From Bacillota bacterium (GTDB lineage: Bacteria > Bacillota > Clostridia > Lachnospirales > Lachnospiraceae), in assembly GCA_029779695.1 (NCBI GenBank), contig JAKPAB010000200.1, positions 159,355-223,354 of the forward strand: a stretch of 64,000 nt of DNA, given 5' to 3'. A model generated the notes under the pieces. The model made no database searches. It was given only the letters and a program-made list of their open reading frames with translations, and was not told the DNA's origin. Every line of letters starts with the position of its first letter. Within the stretch, counting starts at the first letter, position 1. Position numbers and translations under genes: made by a program. Shown in pieces: positions 18,294-27,763 of the stretch.

Positions 18294-20015
18294 TTACGCT
18301 GTGTAATCAACTGTGTTGCCTTGCTCTTTCATGATCTGAGCCGTAAGTAATTCTTCTTCTGTCATCAGACCTCTTAGACCATCTAGACTATTCAAGTTAA
18401 TTCTTCTGGTTGTAGATCTGTTGTCAGCACTACTGTCTGTTTCATTGCCTTCTCCTCTTCTATCCTGAGAAAACATATCAAAGCCTGCACCGTTCTTTTC
18501 CTGATTTTCTTTAAACTGATGAGCTCCAACTGAGATTTCAACTGCATCTATCTTGAATCCTTTCTCATCAAAGTTCTTCTGAAGTATCTGCATTTGATTT
18601 TCAAGAGCAGTCTTAACGCTCTCATTTTCAGTAAAGATCTTTGCCCTTAGTGCTCCGTCCTTGGATGAAACTTCCATAAATATCCTGCCAAGTTCATGAG
18701 GGTTAAGTACCATTTCCATAGTGTGTTCTGTATCTGTAAGCGTAACCTTAGCATTTTGAACAATCTGATTAATTATGTTTTCAGTATTAGTACCCTTGTA
18801 GTTCGAAGTAGAAAAGCTCGTTGCTGTTGTAGCCTGCTGATATACACTCTGGAATGTAACTGATGAATTATTAACATTTACTCCTACTTCAGGAGCCAAT
18901 GCTGTCTCCGACGATTTTGCCGTTTCGGGTGACTTGGTAAATTTCGAAGAATCATTGTTGGATCCATCATCGTTCTGACTAGATTCTAAATTGCCTGTGT
19001 TTTCACCAGTGATAACCCCTGGCAATGTATCATCACTTTTTCCATCAGATGTTGCATCAGTATCGTTTTCTGTTCCAGGTGTTCTGAGATCAACAACCTG
19101 AACCTTTGATCCAGCCCCATCGTTTTGGTTCCCATTAGCATTTGATCCTGTGCTTAAGTTGTTTCCTGCATTCTCAGAACTTGTAAGATCAGCATTACTT
19201 TTGCTCTGCGTACCATATGTTATTGCCTTGTTTTCATCTGATGGCACCGTCATTCCATCTGTAGTTTCAGAAACTGACTGAATCGACGACTGATCTGCGG
19301 CTTTGTCACCACCAGACTGCATAGCAATATCTTTTGATGATGCGCCATTCAGATTATTTAGATTCGCATCGGAAAATATTCCTTTAATATCACTCATAAG
19401 TTCTTTAACGCCATTTGCCAAAAGCAGATTTTGAGTGTTTCCATTTCCAACCAGATAAGTTGCAAGGCTGAGAAGGTTAGACGGATCTTGAAGATCCTCA
19501 TATTTAAGTCCTAACTTTTCCATTGCACTTTCCAGTTGTTCATCGGATACTCCTAACCTCTTCTCAATCACATCTTTAGTATCATTTGTGGTTTTGTCGG
19601 AAAGCTTTGATGTGCTGTTGTCAATCGAATTATATGACGCATTGTCAGAAACAGTTGAAAAAGATTTTTCATCATATGTACCTGTTTTAACTGGTGTCTT
19701 ATCTGTATTAGCTACTGTTTTGTTCTTATTAACTGAAGGTGAACTCTTTTTTGAATCTGCAGACTTGTCTGTTAGATTTATAGATACTTTTGAATTCGTC
19801 GTTAATGAATAGGTAGATATTACAGATTTGAGGGAGCTTATCCCATTAGAAGAGTTTACGCTCTTCACGCTGCTCTGATTTAAATCCTGTACAATATTTT
19901 TAAATTCACTTTGAAAAGACAAAGCATAGGGATTGTCTTTTTTATCTGTGTTTTTGTTATGATCTGATTTGTTCAGATTCTGTACAGGAAGTTTAACAAT
20001 ATTGGCACTGGTCAT
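18294..20015 (-). CDS. fliK: FliK hook-length control protein
   Basis: 573 residues. Most of the protein is a Ser/Asn/Asp/Thr-rich, low-complexity ruler region. The C-terminal Flg_hook domain (about 430-515) has MEMVLNPHELGRIFMEVSSKDGALRAKI and the following helix LENQMQILQKNFDEKGF. FliK measures the hook and triggers the FlhB switch. Good AAAGGAG site before the ATG. Low conservation outside the last 150 residues is normal for the family. Confidence 0.92.
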   Translation of the reverse strand: MTSANIVKLPVQNLNKSDHNKNTDKKDNPYALSFQSEFKNIVQDLNQSSVKSVNSSNGISSLKSVISTYSLTTNSKVSINLTDKSADSKKSSPSVNKNKTVANTDKTPVKTGTYDEKSFSTVSDNASYNSIDNSTSKLSDKTTNDTKDVIEKRLGVSDEQLESAMEKLGLKYEDLQDPSNLLSLATYLVGNGNTQNLLLANGVKELMSDIKGIFSDANLNNLNGASSKDIAMQSGGDKAADQSSIQSVSETTDGMTVPSDENKAITYGTQSKSNADLTSSENAGNNLSTGSNANGNQNDGAGSKVQVVDLRTPGTENDTDATSDGKSDDTLPGVITGENTGNLESSQNDDGSNNDSSKFTKSPETAKSSETALAPEVGVNVNNSSVTFQSVYQQATTATSFSTSNYKGTNTENIINQIVQNAKVTLTDTEHTMEMVLNPHELGRIFMEVSSKDGALRAKIFTENESVKTALENQMQILQKNFDEKGFKIDAVEISVGAHQFKENQEKNGAGFDMFSQDRRGEGNETDSSADNRSTTRRINLNSLDGLRGLMTEEELLTAQIMKEQGNTVDYTA

Positions 20016-20050
20016 GCCCCATATCTCCTTTCTGTCTGGATATCAGATCC

Positions 20051-20896
20051 TTATGGCTCCATGAGTTTAGTAACCTGAGCAGCGGTTGTCTGCGTCATTT
20101 GGCCTAAGATCTTACCTCTTGATTCGCTATCCATAGCATTAAGGATTTTAGCTACGAGCGGCAGATTATCTGTCATTGTATCAAAAATAGATGCTGCCTG
20201 AGCAGGTTTCATAGCTGAATATGTCTTAACATAGTCATCTAATTGTGACTTATTCTGCTGTTGCTCTATAACTTCCTTGTATATAGCCTGAGCATTGTCG
20301 GGGTCAATACTCTCATAGTACTCCTTATACTTACTTATATCGGGTGCATTTGAAGAAAAAACAACCTCTTCGTCAAATTTTTTCTTCAAAGTTTCAAAAT
20401 TTGCTTCATTATTCTTATAAGTTTTTAATTCTTCCACCTGTGATTGCAGATCCGCTATGGTCGCCTGATCGGCTTTCACCTGATCATTAGATTTCTTTAA
20501 TTCCTTTTCAAGTTCCTTGATACGATTTACAGCATCAGAAAGGTTAGTATAGTTATAGCTTTCATTTCCTGTTTTCTTTGTATCACTATAGTTTGTACTG
20601 TTAGGTAGTATTCTATTGATCACTGGTACATCCTTTAAAACTGGATATAAGACTGTAGATCCAAATCCGCCAACATCCATTTTAATCAATAATCCAAAGA
20701 TAACGAGCCATACAGCAATTATCAGGATTACTGCAATTGCAACTGTCAGTCCGCCTCCTACTGTTTCTTCCTCTTCATTGTCGTCCGTAGGTGTCTCTCC
20801 CTCTTTTCCGACTTTTTTAGCTTCAAGCTTTTGCTTTTTCTTCAGCTCTTTTTGTTCTTTTCTGGAGAGTTTATCTTTTTTTTCGTTGTCAGCCAT
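20051..20896 (-). CDS. YlxF/MotE-like membrane protein with MgtE N-terminal-type domain
   Basis: 281 residues. A highly charged Lys/Glu N-terminus is followed by one membrane helix (about 49-72), a coiled coil (about 125-165, VNRIKELEKELKKSNDQVKADQ) and a C-terminal domain (about 230-281, YSAMKPAQAASIFDTMTDNLPLVAKILNAMDSESRGKIL) of the MgtE_N kind. In Bacillus the equivalent gene ylxF lies between fliJ and fliK, and in other bacteria MotE with this domain acts as a stator chaperone. It overlaps fliJ by one base. The family call is firm but the function is only inferred. Confidence 0.85.
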   Translation of the reverse strand: MADNEKKDKLSRKEQKELKKKQKLEAKKVGKEGETPTDDNEEEETVGGGLTVAIAVILIIAVWLVIFGLLIKMDVGGFGSTVLYPVLKDVPVINRILPNSTNYSDTKKTGNESYNYTNLSDAVNRIKELEKELKKSNDQVKADQATIADLQSQVEELKTYKNNEANFETLKKKFDEEVVFSSNAPDISKYKEYYESIDPDNAQAIYKEVIEQQQNKSQLDDYVKTYSAMKPAQAASIFDTMTDNLPLVAKILNAMDSESRGKILGQMTQTTAAQVTKLMEP

Positions 20897-21351
20897 TAGT
20901 CTAACTCCTCGCCGTTGTTATGGTAGGTATAAGCCACCAGTTCATCGGTTTCCTTGCCTTCTTTGTATATAATATCAGCTTTGAATTTTTCAAAAGCTCT
21001 TTCCTTTAATTTTTCGTAAGTTTTTCTTTCCTGCATTGCTATATCAAGCTTAACTCGCTCCGATTCAAGTCGCCTCTGAGCTGCATCTACCTTCCTGATT
21101 TGGTCCTTTATCATATTTCCTACTTGATCGATAGCACTTTTCAGAAAATGTATCTCTTTAATATCCAAACTACCAGTTTGTTTTTCCTTGAGCTGGTCTG
21201 TATATCCCTTACGTCTGATGAAAAGTTGAGCCAGTTTATCCTGCTCATCCATAAGTGCAGAATTAGCTCTCGCATATTCTATTTTTTGCTGAGCTTCAAG
21301 CTTTTCCTTGATATTAAGGATATTCTGCATTTTAAAATTAAATGCCGGCAT
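20896..21351 (-). CDS. fliJ: FliJ flagellar export chaperone
   Basis: 151 residues of nearly continuous helix with the FliJ N-terminal pattern FNFKMQNILNIKEKLEAQQKIEYARA and many charged heptads (coiled coil). FliJ is the central stalk of the FliI ATPase ring and helps coordinate export. An AAGAGGT site precedes the ATG. The gene lies between fliI and the ylxF-like gene, the standard arrangement. Confidence 0.92.
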   Translation of the reverse strand: MPAFNFKMQNILNIKEKLEAQQKIEYARANSALMDEQDKLAQLFIRRKGYTDQLKEKQTGSLDIKEIHFLKSAIDQVGNMIKDQIRKVDAAQRRLESERVKLDIAMQERKTYEKLKERAFEKFKADIIYKEGKETDELVAYTYHNNGEELD

Positions 21352-21364
21352 CTAATTGTACCTC

Positions 21365-22690
21365 TTAAGTTTCTTCCTCCGGAAACATAACGCATAATTC
21401 ATTTACAATATCTTCATATTGAAACTTCTCATCTGTTCCCTGTCGTAAAAATTTATTAACTTCATCGATTTTGGAAATGGCAAAATCAATGTTTTTATTA
21501 GAGCCCCTTTTATATGCTCCGATATTAATAAGGTCCTCTGCCTCCTGATACGTAGCCATAACATTTTTTAGCTTTCCCGCAGCCTTTTTATGATTCGAAT
21601 CGGCAACGGCACTCATAACTCTTGAAATGGACTGTAAAACGTCGATAGCAGGATAATGATTAAGCTGTGCTAACCTTCTATTAAGCATAATATGACCATC
21701 TAGAATAGATCTGGCTGTATCAGATATAGGTTCATTAAAATCATCGCCATCTACCAAAACTGTATACAATCCTGTAATACTTCCTGATCGAGCATTACCA
21801 GCTCGTTCTAGTAACTTTGGCATCTCTGAATATACACTAGGAGGATAACCCCTTGTAACAGGAGGTTCTCCTGATGCAAGTCCAATCTCTCTTTGGGCCA
21901 TGGAAAAACGTGTAAGCGAATCCATCATAAGAAGTACATCCTTGCCCTGGTCTCTAAAATATTCAGCAATAGCCGTAGCCGTTTTTGCAGCTTTATTTCG
22001 AATAAGGGCTGGTTTATCTGAAGTCGCAACTACCACAATAGAGTGTCTCATTCCTTCTTCGCCCATATCATTTTCAACGAACTCCCGTACTTCACGTCCT
22101 CGCTCGCCAATAAGAGCAATTACATTGATATCTGCTCTTGTATTTCTGGCAAACATACCCATAAGTGTACTTTTTCCAACACCAGAACCTGCAAATATTC
22201 CTATTCTCTGACCCTTACCAACGGTTATAAGGCCATCTACTGCCTTGACTCCCAGTGAAAGTGGTTCCTTTATGATTACTCTTTCCATTGGATCGGGAGG
22301 CTCAGCCTCTACCGGATATGATGCCTTGAGATCAAGTGATTCATCTTCTCTTAAGTCCGTAGGTCTGCCAAGGCCATCCACTGTATGCCCCAGCAAATCA
22401 TCTCCAACAGATATGCTTAGAGGCTTTCCTGTATTTTGAACTACGCATCCAACACCAACCCCTGTCATATTCTCAAAGGGCATAAGTAGTAGCAAATTGT
22501 CTCTGAATCCAACTACTTCAGCCATGATCTTTCTGTCACCATCGGATGTACTTATTTCGCACAAGTCATTCAAACGTGCTTCCGGACCAATAGACTCTAT
22601 AGTAAGTCCAACGACTTTTGACACTTTTCCAAGGCTGTTAAAATATGTTCTATTGTATAAGACCTTATATTTTTCAGTATCTATGGCCAA
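21365..22690 (-). CDS. fliI: FliI flagellar export ATPase
   Basis: F1-beta-like ATPase. It has GIFAGSGVGKSTLMGMFARNT as Walker A, the catalytic loop LIGERGREVREFVE, Walker B DVLLMMDSLTRFSMAQREIGLA, and the export-ATPase signature SGEPPVTRGYPPSVYSEMP. It energises export with FliH and FliJ. The ORF track begins at a TTG at 22708 with no ribosome site. A GAGGTG site sits 6 bases before a second in-frame TTG at 22690, giving AIDTEKYKVLYNRTYF after the initiator, which fits the family better (441 residues). Both candidate starts are non-ATG. Confidence 0.93.
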   Translation of the reverse strand: MAIDTEKYKVLYNRTYFNSLGKVSKVVGLTIESIGPEARLNDLCEISTSDGDRKIMAEVVGFRDNLLLLMPFENMTGVGVGCVVQNTGKPLSISVGDDLLGHTVDGLGRPTDLREDESLDLKASYPVEAEPPDPMERVIIKEPLSLGVKAVDGLITVGKGQRIGIFAGSGVGKSTLMGMFARNTRADINVIALIGERGREVREFVENDMGEEGMRHSIVVVATSDKPALIRNKAAKTATAIAEYFRDQGKDVLLMMDSLTRFSMAQREIGLASGEPPVTRGYPPSVYSEMPKLLERAGNARSGSITGLYTVLVDGDDFNEPISDTARSILDGHIMLNRRLAQLNHYPAIDVLQSISRVMSAVADSNHKKAAGKLKNVMATYQEAEDLINIGAYKRGSNKNIDFAISKIDEVNKFLRQGTDEKFQYEDIVNELCVMFPEEET

Positions 22691-22716
22691 ATCCCACCTC
22701 GGTTTCAAAACAATAT

Positions 22717-23604
22717 TTAAGATGCAATTGATCTAATATCACGTATCAGATTATCCAATTCAGTATCCAGCGAACAATCTATTACTCCATCATCTGTTTC
22801 GATCATACATTTGTCCTGATCCATAAGTGAATCTTGCGTAACCGAAAGACTAATGCCATCCTGTATCGATTCCTTTAGTTCATTTATTTTTTCTAACACA
22901 GCATCATAATTTTCTGTTCCGACTCTTATCAGAATATCCTTGCTTCCATCTGTATGACTAAGTGCCTCATTAATAAGATTAAGCATAATATCTGATTTGC
23001 CTGAGAACTGACACTTGAATACATTTTCGACTACTTCCACCACCACATTCAGGATATCCCTTTCCATGGTGTTTCTCTCTTCATTTATTTTTTTAAGCTC
23101 TGCATGGAGTTCTTCCTCCATTAATGTTCTCTTAACGTTAATTTCATTCTGCGCCTGAATAAGACCAGCTTGATAACCTTCATTTCGTCCATTTTCCTGT
23201 GCATTAGAAAAAGCAGCCTCAGCTTCGCTTTTCGACTCTTCCAATATCCTTTCGGCCTCACTTCTGGCATTGTTAATAATGTCATCCGCTTTTTCCTTAG
23301 CTTCTTCCTCCATCTGTTTCAGTTGTTCTTCTGAAACAAAATCGGCGGGGACATTTTCCTCTCCGCCGAAATTTTCCAATCCAGATTCATCAAAGCTGAA
23401 AACCTGATTGCCTTCTTCATCAAAAACAGGATTGCCTTCCTCATCGAGCACAGGCTGTTTTTCCATCCTCAGCTTGGCGCGAAGAGCTTTTTCCTGCTGT
23501 TGCTTAAGAGCATTCAGTTTTTTCTCCACGAGACTGTTATGGTCTATTTCTCTAGGATTATCCTGATTCTCTCTAATCTGCATATTAAAAATTATATTAG
23601 ACAA
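22717..23604 (-). CDS. fliH: FliH flagellar export ATPase regulator
   Basis: The family is recognised by its Glu/Gln/Ala-rich helix (about 110-160, QLKQMEEEAKEKADDIINNARSEAERILEESKSEAEAAF) and the C-terminal V-ATPase-E-like domain. FliH binds FliI and links it to the C ring. The ORF track starts at a GTG at 23616 that is part of the GGAGGTG ribosome site itself. The likely start is TTG at 23604, 11 bases after GGAGG, giving (M)SNIIFNMQIRENQ, which fits the MSNxIK-type start of the family. It then overlaps fliG by 8 bases. The acidic repeat DEEGNPVFDEEGNQVF near residue 55 is a local duplication. Confidence 0.9.
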   Translation of the reverse strand: MSNIIFNMQIRENQDNPREIDHNSLVEKKLNALKQQQEKALRAKLRMEKQPVLDEEGNPVFDEEGNQVFSFDESGLENFGGEENVPADFVSEEQLKQMEEEAKEKADDIINNARSEAERILEESKSEAEAAFSNAQENGRNEGYQAGLIQAQNEINVKRTLMEEELHAELKKINEERNTMERDILNVVVEVVENVFKCQFSGKSDIMLNLINEALSHTDGSKDILIRVGTENYDAVLEKINELKESIQDGISLSVTQDSLMDQDKCMIETDDGVIDCSLDTELDNLIRDIRSIAS

Positions 23605-24604
23605 CCAGATCGTCACCTCCGCCTCTTGAAATTATAATTTCACCGGAATCTTCAAGCTTTCTAATGATTCCAACGATCTGCTGCTGAGCCTCTTCAACGT
23701 CTTTCATACGAACAGGTCCCATATAGTCCATATCTTCCTTAATCATGGCAGCCATACGAGTCGACATGTTCTTAAATACAACATTCTGAACTTCTTCGTT
23801 AGTACTCTTAAGTGCAACACCAAGCGTATTGTTCTCTACATCTCTCAAAACTCTCTGGATAGATCTGTCGTCCAGTAGAAGAATGTCCTCGAATACAAAC
23901 ATCTTCTTTCTGATGTCCTCTGCCAACTCTGGTTCATCGATTTCAAGAGATTCCATGATTCTCTTTTCTGTACGTCTGTCTACAGAATTTAAGATTGCGA
24001 CAATAGAGTCTACACCACCTGCACTTGTGTAATCCTGATTAAGAAGAGAAGAAAGCTTTCTTTCCAAGACTCTCTCTACTTCTTTGATCACATCCGGAGA
24101 TGTTCTATCCATGAGTGCTATTCTTTTTGCCACGTCTGCCTGCATTTCAGGGCTAAGTGCACCAAGTATCTGTGCAGACTGTGATGGTGTCAAATATGAT
24201 AATATCATCGCAATGGTCTGCGGATGCTCATCCTGTATAAAGTTCAACACCTGAGCAGGTTCTGTTTTTCTTATGAATTCAAAAGGTCTAACCTGTAATG
24301 ATGCAGTAAGTTTTGAAATAACGTCTTGTGCTTTATCGTTACCAAGCGCTTTTTCAAGCAACTCTTTTGCATAACCGATACCGCCTTCAGCTATATACTG
24401 CTGTGCCAGACATACTTGATAAAATTCACTTATAACGCCTTCTTTTACCTCCGGTGAAACGGATCTGGTATTTGCAATCTCGAGAGTCAGCTCTTCTATC
24501 TCTTCTTCCTTGAGATGTTTAAATATCTCAGCAGACTTCTCAGGACCGAGAGTTATAAGTAATATGGCTGCTTTCTGTACTCCATTCAGCTCTTCATTTG
24601 CCAT
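23597..24604 (-). CDS. fliG: FliG flagellar motor switch protein
   Basis: 335 residues with N, middle and C domains. The middle domain has the EHPQTIA motif (DEHPQTIAMILSYL). The C domain carries the charged torque helix (DDRSIQRVLRDVENNTLGVALKSTNEEVQNVVFKNMSTRMA). FliG links the MS ring (FliF) to the C ring and contacts MotA. The sequence is complete and highly conserved. It starts 6 bases after fliF. Its ribosome site is weak, which suggests coupling to fliF. Confidence 0.97.
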   Translation of the reverse strand: MANEELNGVQKAAILLITLGPEKSAEIFKHLKEEEIEELTLEIANTRSVSPEVKEGVISEFYQVCLAQQYIAEGGIGYAKELLEKALGNDKAQDVISKLTASLQVRPFEFIRKTEPAQVLNFIQDEHPQTIAMILSYLTPSQSAQILGALSPEMQADVAKRIALMDRTSPDVIKEVERVLERKLSSLLNQDYTSAGGVDSIVAILNSVDRRTEKRIMESLEIDEPELAEDIRKKMFVFEDILLLDDRSIQRVLRDVENNTLGVALKSTNEEVQNVVFKNMSTRMAAMIKEDMDYMGPVRMKDVEEAQQQIVGIIRKLEDSGEIIISRGGGDDLVV

Positions 24605-24610
24605 CCGTGT

Positions 24611-26242
24611 TTAACCCCAGTCTTCATTTAGCCAATTCCGAAGAAGGTTTGCAACCGCCTCCGGATTCTCATCAACAAACTTCTCTATTAATAGCCTAGC
24701 CTCTGACTTCACATTAAATCCAATATCCTCAAGGTTCTCTTCAGCCCTTGTATTCTGATTTGCCAGAAGATCTTCAACTGATACTTCTTCTTCAACTTCC
24801 TCTTCCTTTTCACTTCTAAGGGATCTAAATACTACAAATCCAAGTAATGCAAATACTAGAAGAGCAATTATTATCTGAAGATAATCCGTTATTGTCCTGC
24901 CGCCCTTAGACTCCACAAACATGGGAACCTGGTAAGCTAAAATTGAAATATTGTTTGTAGATATTCCCGTTGCTTTTGCGACAGCATTTTTAATGTCTTT
25001 ATTGACCTTAATCTGCTTAGTAGCACTATTCTTAGCTCTAAATTTGTCAAATGTAGTTCCCTTCAGCTGGCCATTCTTGGTCATCTGATCTTCATCATAT
25101 TTAACAATTGTAGTAGCTGTAACAGCTATTGATGAAGTGGCAACATCAACCTTACCAACTTCCCCATCAGTTTTTGTAATAAGCTCATTAGGGAGATAAT
25201 CATCGTTAACAGAGCTTGACTCTGAATGGGTATTCCCGTTATCCGGTGTTACGTAGGTAGTATCATCCTTATTTGATCCGGTACCCGGCTCGCCTCCTGT
25301 ACCACCATCCGATGAGGAACTGTTCTCAGAATGCGAATCCAAATATCCCTGTTCCTTACCATCGGCAACGTAATATTTATAATCAGTTTTCTGCTCTTTT
25401 GAAAAGTCTACAGAAAGATTAACAGCTACATTTACATTATCATATATTGGAGAAATATCCTCATTGCCACTGGCCAAAATTGCCTTGACCTTATTAGACC
25501 ATTTTTTCTCAGCCTCAGCCTTGTATTCCTGATTTGATGTTGCTGTAGAGATATCGGAATTTTCTTCCATACCTGAAAACAGAACAACACCATCATTATC
25601 CGTAACATTAATATTATCAAATGACTTCTTATTCAAGTTTGCCTTAAGCATGTTGGCTATGCCCTTAGCTATCTGTTTCTTATCATAGTCACCTTCCATG
25701 AAAGTAACCATAACTCCTGCCGAAGCTTCTTCCTTGCTGGCAATTATAGTTCCGTCATCATTAGGGACATTAACATTGACAGAAACAGCAGAAACTCCCT
25801 TCATCTTTAGAAAGTCCTGTTCAAATTCGCTTTCAAGATAAGCTCTGTATTTCTTGCTCTTGTCTGCCTCAGTAGTGGCAAGAGAACCTGAAAGAGCTGT
25901 ATCAAGCGTATAGTTATCTGTACTTATATTATTTGTTCCGAGAAGTAAAGACGCTTGATTAGAATCTGCTTCGTGTATCTTAAATGTGTAATTTCCATCA
26001 TTTTGACTAAAATTATATGTGATCTTATTATCTTCCAAAAGGGTCTTGATGGACTCTGCCGACTTGGCATCATCTGTAGCCTTCAGAACAACCCACTTTG
26101 GTCTAGTAACAACAACGCTTAAGATTATAAGAGCGATTATAACAACGGAAACAGAACTGATCAGTATAGCCTTTTGCCTTACGGTAAATTTCAGCCACCA
26201 ATCCTTTATCCTATCCAACATCTTTTGAATTCGTTCCGGCAT
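24611..26242 (-). CDS. fliF: FliF flagellar MS-ring protein
   Basis: 543 residues. Two membrane helices (about 23-46 and 450-470) flank the YscJ/FliF ring-building region, and a short cytoplasmic tail ends in LLRNWLNEDWG, the FliG-binding end. The middle has a Ser/Gly/Asp-rich loop (about 300-340) that is probably disordered. An AGAGGAG site precedes the ATG by 7 bases. FliF forms the platform on which rod, C ring and export gate assemble. Confidence 0.96.
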   Translation of the reverse strand: MPERIQKMLDRIKDWWLKFTVRQKAILISSVSVVIIALIILSVVVTRPKWVVLKATDDAKSAESIKTLLEDNKITYNFSQNDGNYTFKIHEADSNQASLLLGTNNISTDNYTLDTALSGSLATTEADKSKKYRAYLESEFEQDFLKMKGVSAVSVNVNVPNDDGTIIASKEEASAGVMVTFMEGDYDKKQIAKGIANMLKANLNKKSFDNINVTDNDGVVLFSGMEENSDISTATSNQEYKAEAEKKWSNKVKAILASGNEDISPIYDNVNVAVNLSVDFSKEQKTDYKYYVADGKEQGYLDSHSENSSSSDGGTGGEPGTGSNKDDTTYVTPDNGNTHSESSSVNDDYLPNELITKTDGEVGKVDVATSSIAVTATTIVKYDEDQMTKNGQLKGTTFDKFRAKNSATKQIKVNKDIKNAVAKATGISTNNISILAYQVPMFVESKGGRTITDYLQIIIALLVFALLGFVVFRSLRSEKEEEVEEEVSVEDLLANQNTRAEENLEDIGFNVKSEARLLIEKFVDENPEAVANLLRNWLNEDWG

Positions 26243-26308
26243 TCTTGTCTCCTCTTACAAACCTATTTCTCAAAACTAAATAACATTCTGCTTTGTGACT
26301 CTCACTTA

Positions 26309-26626
26309 TTAAATCTGCATATTCATGATTTCCTGGTAACCCTGTATAAATCGATCACGTATAGCTACGGTATATTGAAGAGCTGTCAGTGCTTTCTGCT
26401 GTGCTATCAAGAGATCATGAGTGTTATCTGATTCACCCATTGCAAACTTCACTTCTTCATTTTGTGCTGTATGTTGAAGTGTATTGGTTTCATCAACCAC
26501 ATTCATAGCAGAACTTAAAACATCTCCAAAATTCTTAACCTCACCGGTTTCTCCGCTCGGAAGATTTTTTGCTATTGGAGAGATAGGAGTAGAACCATAC
26601 TGTGACTGAACTGCTGAAACATCCAT
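26309..26626 (-). CDS. fliE: FliE MS ring-rod junction protein
   Basis: 105 residues, the usual size. The C-terminal half (SDNTHDLLIAQQKALTALQYTVAIRDRFIQGYQEIMNMQI) matches the conserved FliE helix pair. It joins the MS ring to the rod and is the first rod protein exported. It lies between flgC and fliF, as in nearly all flagellar operons. Confidence 0.95.
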   Translation of the reverse strand: MDVSAVQSQYGSTPISPIAKNLPSGETGEVKNFGDVLSSAMNVVDETNTLQHTAQNEEVKFAMGESDNTHDLLIAQQKALTALQYTVAIRDRFIQGYQEIMNMQI

Positions 26627-26653
26627 TTATTTATCTCCTATTATTACTATTTA

Positions 26654-27103
26654 TCATGAACTGGTTCCTATCGAGATTCCGGCCTGTGCCATAGATTTCA
26701 CCGCATTAAAAGCAGTTACATTGGCTTCATAAGCACGGCTTGCATCAATCAGGTTAGTCATCTCTGTCACTGTATTGACATTTGGTCTGGCAACATACCC
26801 ATCAGCATCTGCATCTGGATTGCTCGGATCATACTCCATGATATAATCGGTTGATTTATCATCATAAACTGATGATACCCTAACTCCATTACCTTTAAAT
26901 TTTTTTGCATATTCAAGAGTATCATTAAATGTAACCGGATTAAGTTGTTTTTCTTCAAAAATTACAGATTTTCTCGTATAAGGAGTTCCATTCGCTGTAC
27001 GAGTCGTATTGACATTTGCTATATTCTGAGCGATCGTATCCATACGAAGACGCTCTGCAGACATACCAGAAGCACAAATATCGAAAGATTGAAATAAACC
27101 CAT
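26654..27103 (-). CDS. flgC: FlgC proximal rod protein
   Basis: 149 residues with the axial-protein N-terminus (FDICASGMSAERLRMDTIAQNIANVNTTRT) and C-terminus (VTEMTNLIDASRAYEANVTAFNAVKSMAQAGISIG). It is a subunit of the rod. A GGAGG site lies before the ATG. Gap to flgB is 30 bases. Confidence 0.96.
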   Translation of the reverse strand: MGLFQSFDICASGMSAERLRMDTIAQNIANVNTTRTANGTPYTRKSVIFEEKQLNPVTFNDTLEYAKKFKGNGVRVSSVYDDKSTDYIMEYDPSNPDADADGYVARPNVNTVTEMTNLIDASRAYEANVTAFNAVKSMAQAGISIGTSS

Positions 27104-27133
27104 TGTTAATCCTCCTTTATCATTTCCTATTCA

Positions 27134-27529
27134 TTATTTAAGAACTGCCTTAAGTCTAGAAAAGTCATTAGATACACTAGTGGTAATTGCCTGATACCTG
27201 AGCTGTTCTGACGCAAGCTCAACATTTTCGGTATCAATATCTACATTATTTTTATCCAGTCTATATGAAAACATAGGAGCATCCACATACTGAACTGCAT
27301 TAAGGTCATCAGTATTAAGAGCAGCTACACGCTGATCCATAGACTTTGTTCCATTTCCGAATTCCATAAGTTTGTTTTTAAGCACATCTTCAAAATTGAC
27401 ATCCTGTCTCTTGTATTGAGGAGTATCAACATTTGAAATGTTATTTGAAAGAACTGTTTCACGGAGATAGCTGGCATCTGCAGCCCTATCCATAACATTG
27501 ATATAATCAAATGCTTGTGAATTAATCAT
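27134..27529 (-). CDS. flgB: FlgB proximal rod protein, first gene of the fla/che operon
   Basis: 131 residues. The conserved rod pattern ASYLRETVLSNNISNVDTPQYKRQDVNFEDVL is followed by a C-terminal helix (ELASEQLRYQAITTSVSNDFSRLKAVLK). A CGGAGG ribosome site lies 8 bases before ATG. It is the promoter-proximal gene of the cluster, with a sigma-A-like promoter 36-63 bases upstream and the codY terminator just before that. Confidence 0.96.
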   Translation of the reverse strand: MINSQAFDYINVMDRAADASYLRETVLSNNISNVDTPQYKRQDVNFEDVLKNKLMEFGNGTKSMDQRVAALNTDDLNAVQYVDAPMFSYRLDKNNVDIDTENVELASEQLRYQAITTSVSNDFSRLKAVLK

Positions 27530-27564
27530 AATATAACCTCCGATAATATACCTATTCTCTATAC

Positions 27565-27592
27565 ATTATAATAAAAATCATTAAAAACACAA
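27565..27592 (-). promoter_or_regulatory. Candidate sigma-A promoter of the fla/che operon
   Basis: On the minus strand, TTGTGT, 16 bases, TATAAT. The -10 is perfect and the -35 keeps TTG. It lies between the codY terminator and flgB. No convincing AATTTTCWGAAAATT CodY box was seen over it, unlike the B. subtilis fla/che promoter. Confidence 0.5.
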
Positions 27593-27657
27593 GGATATTT
27601 ACGATATTTAGTACATATCAATCTAAACTTATACAACATTTACCCAATATATAGAAA

Positions 27658-27693
27658 AATGAGAAAAGCGACCCGAAAATCCCTTTTCTCATT
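27658..27693 (-). terminator. Intrinsic terminator after codY
   Basis: An 11-bp stem (AATGAGAAAAG with CTTTTCTCATT) around a 14-base loop lies 70 bases after the codY stop. On the minus strand the second arm runs into TTTCTATATA, a U-rich tail. It separates codY from the flagellar operon. Confidence 0.65.
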
Positions 27694-27763
27694 AACATCA
27701 TATCCATATATTATTTTTATTATATATTGTAATTTCAAAAAATAACAGTAAATATTTAATACA

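Noticed and set aside
27530-27657. A CodY box over the fla/che promoter
   Set aside because: No segment near the promoter comes close to AATTTTCWGAAAATT. Any CodY control would have to be indirect or use another site.
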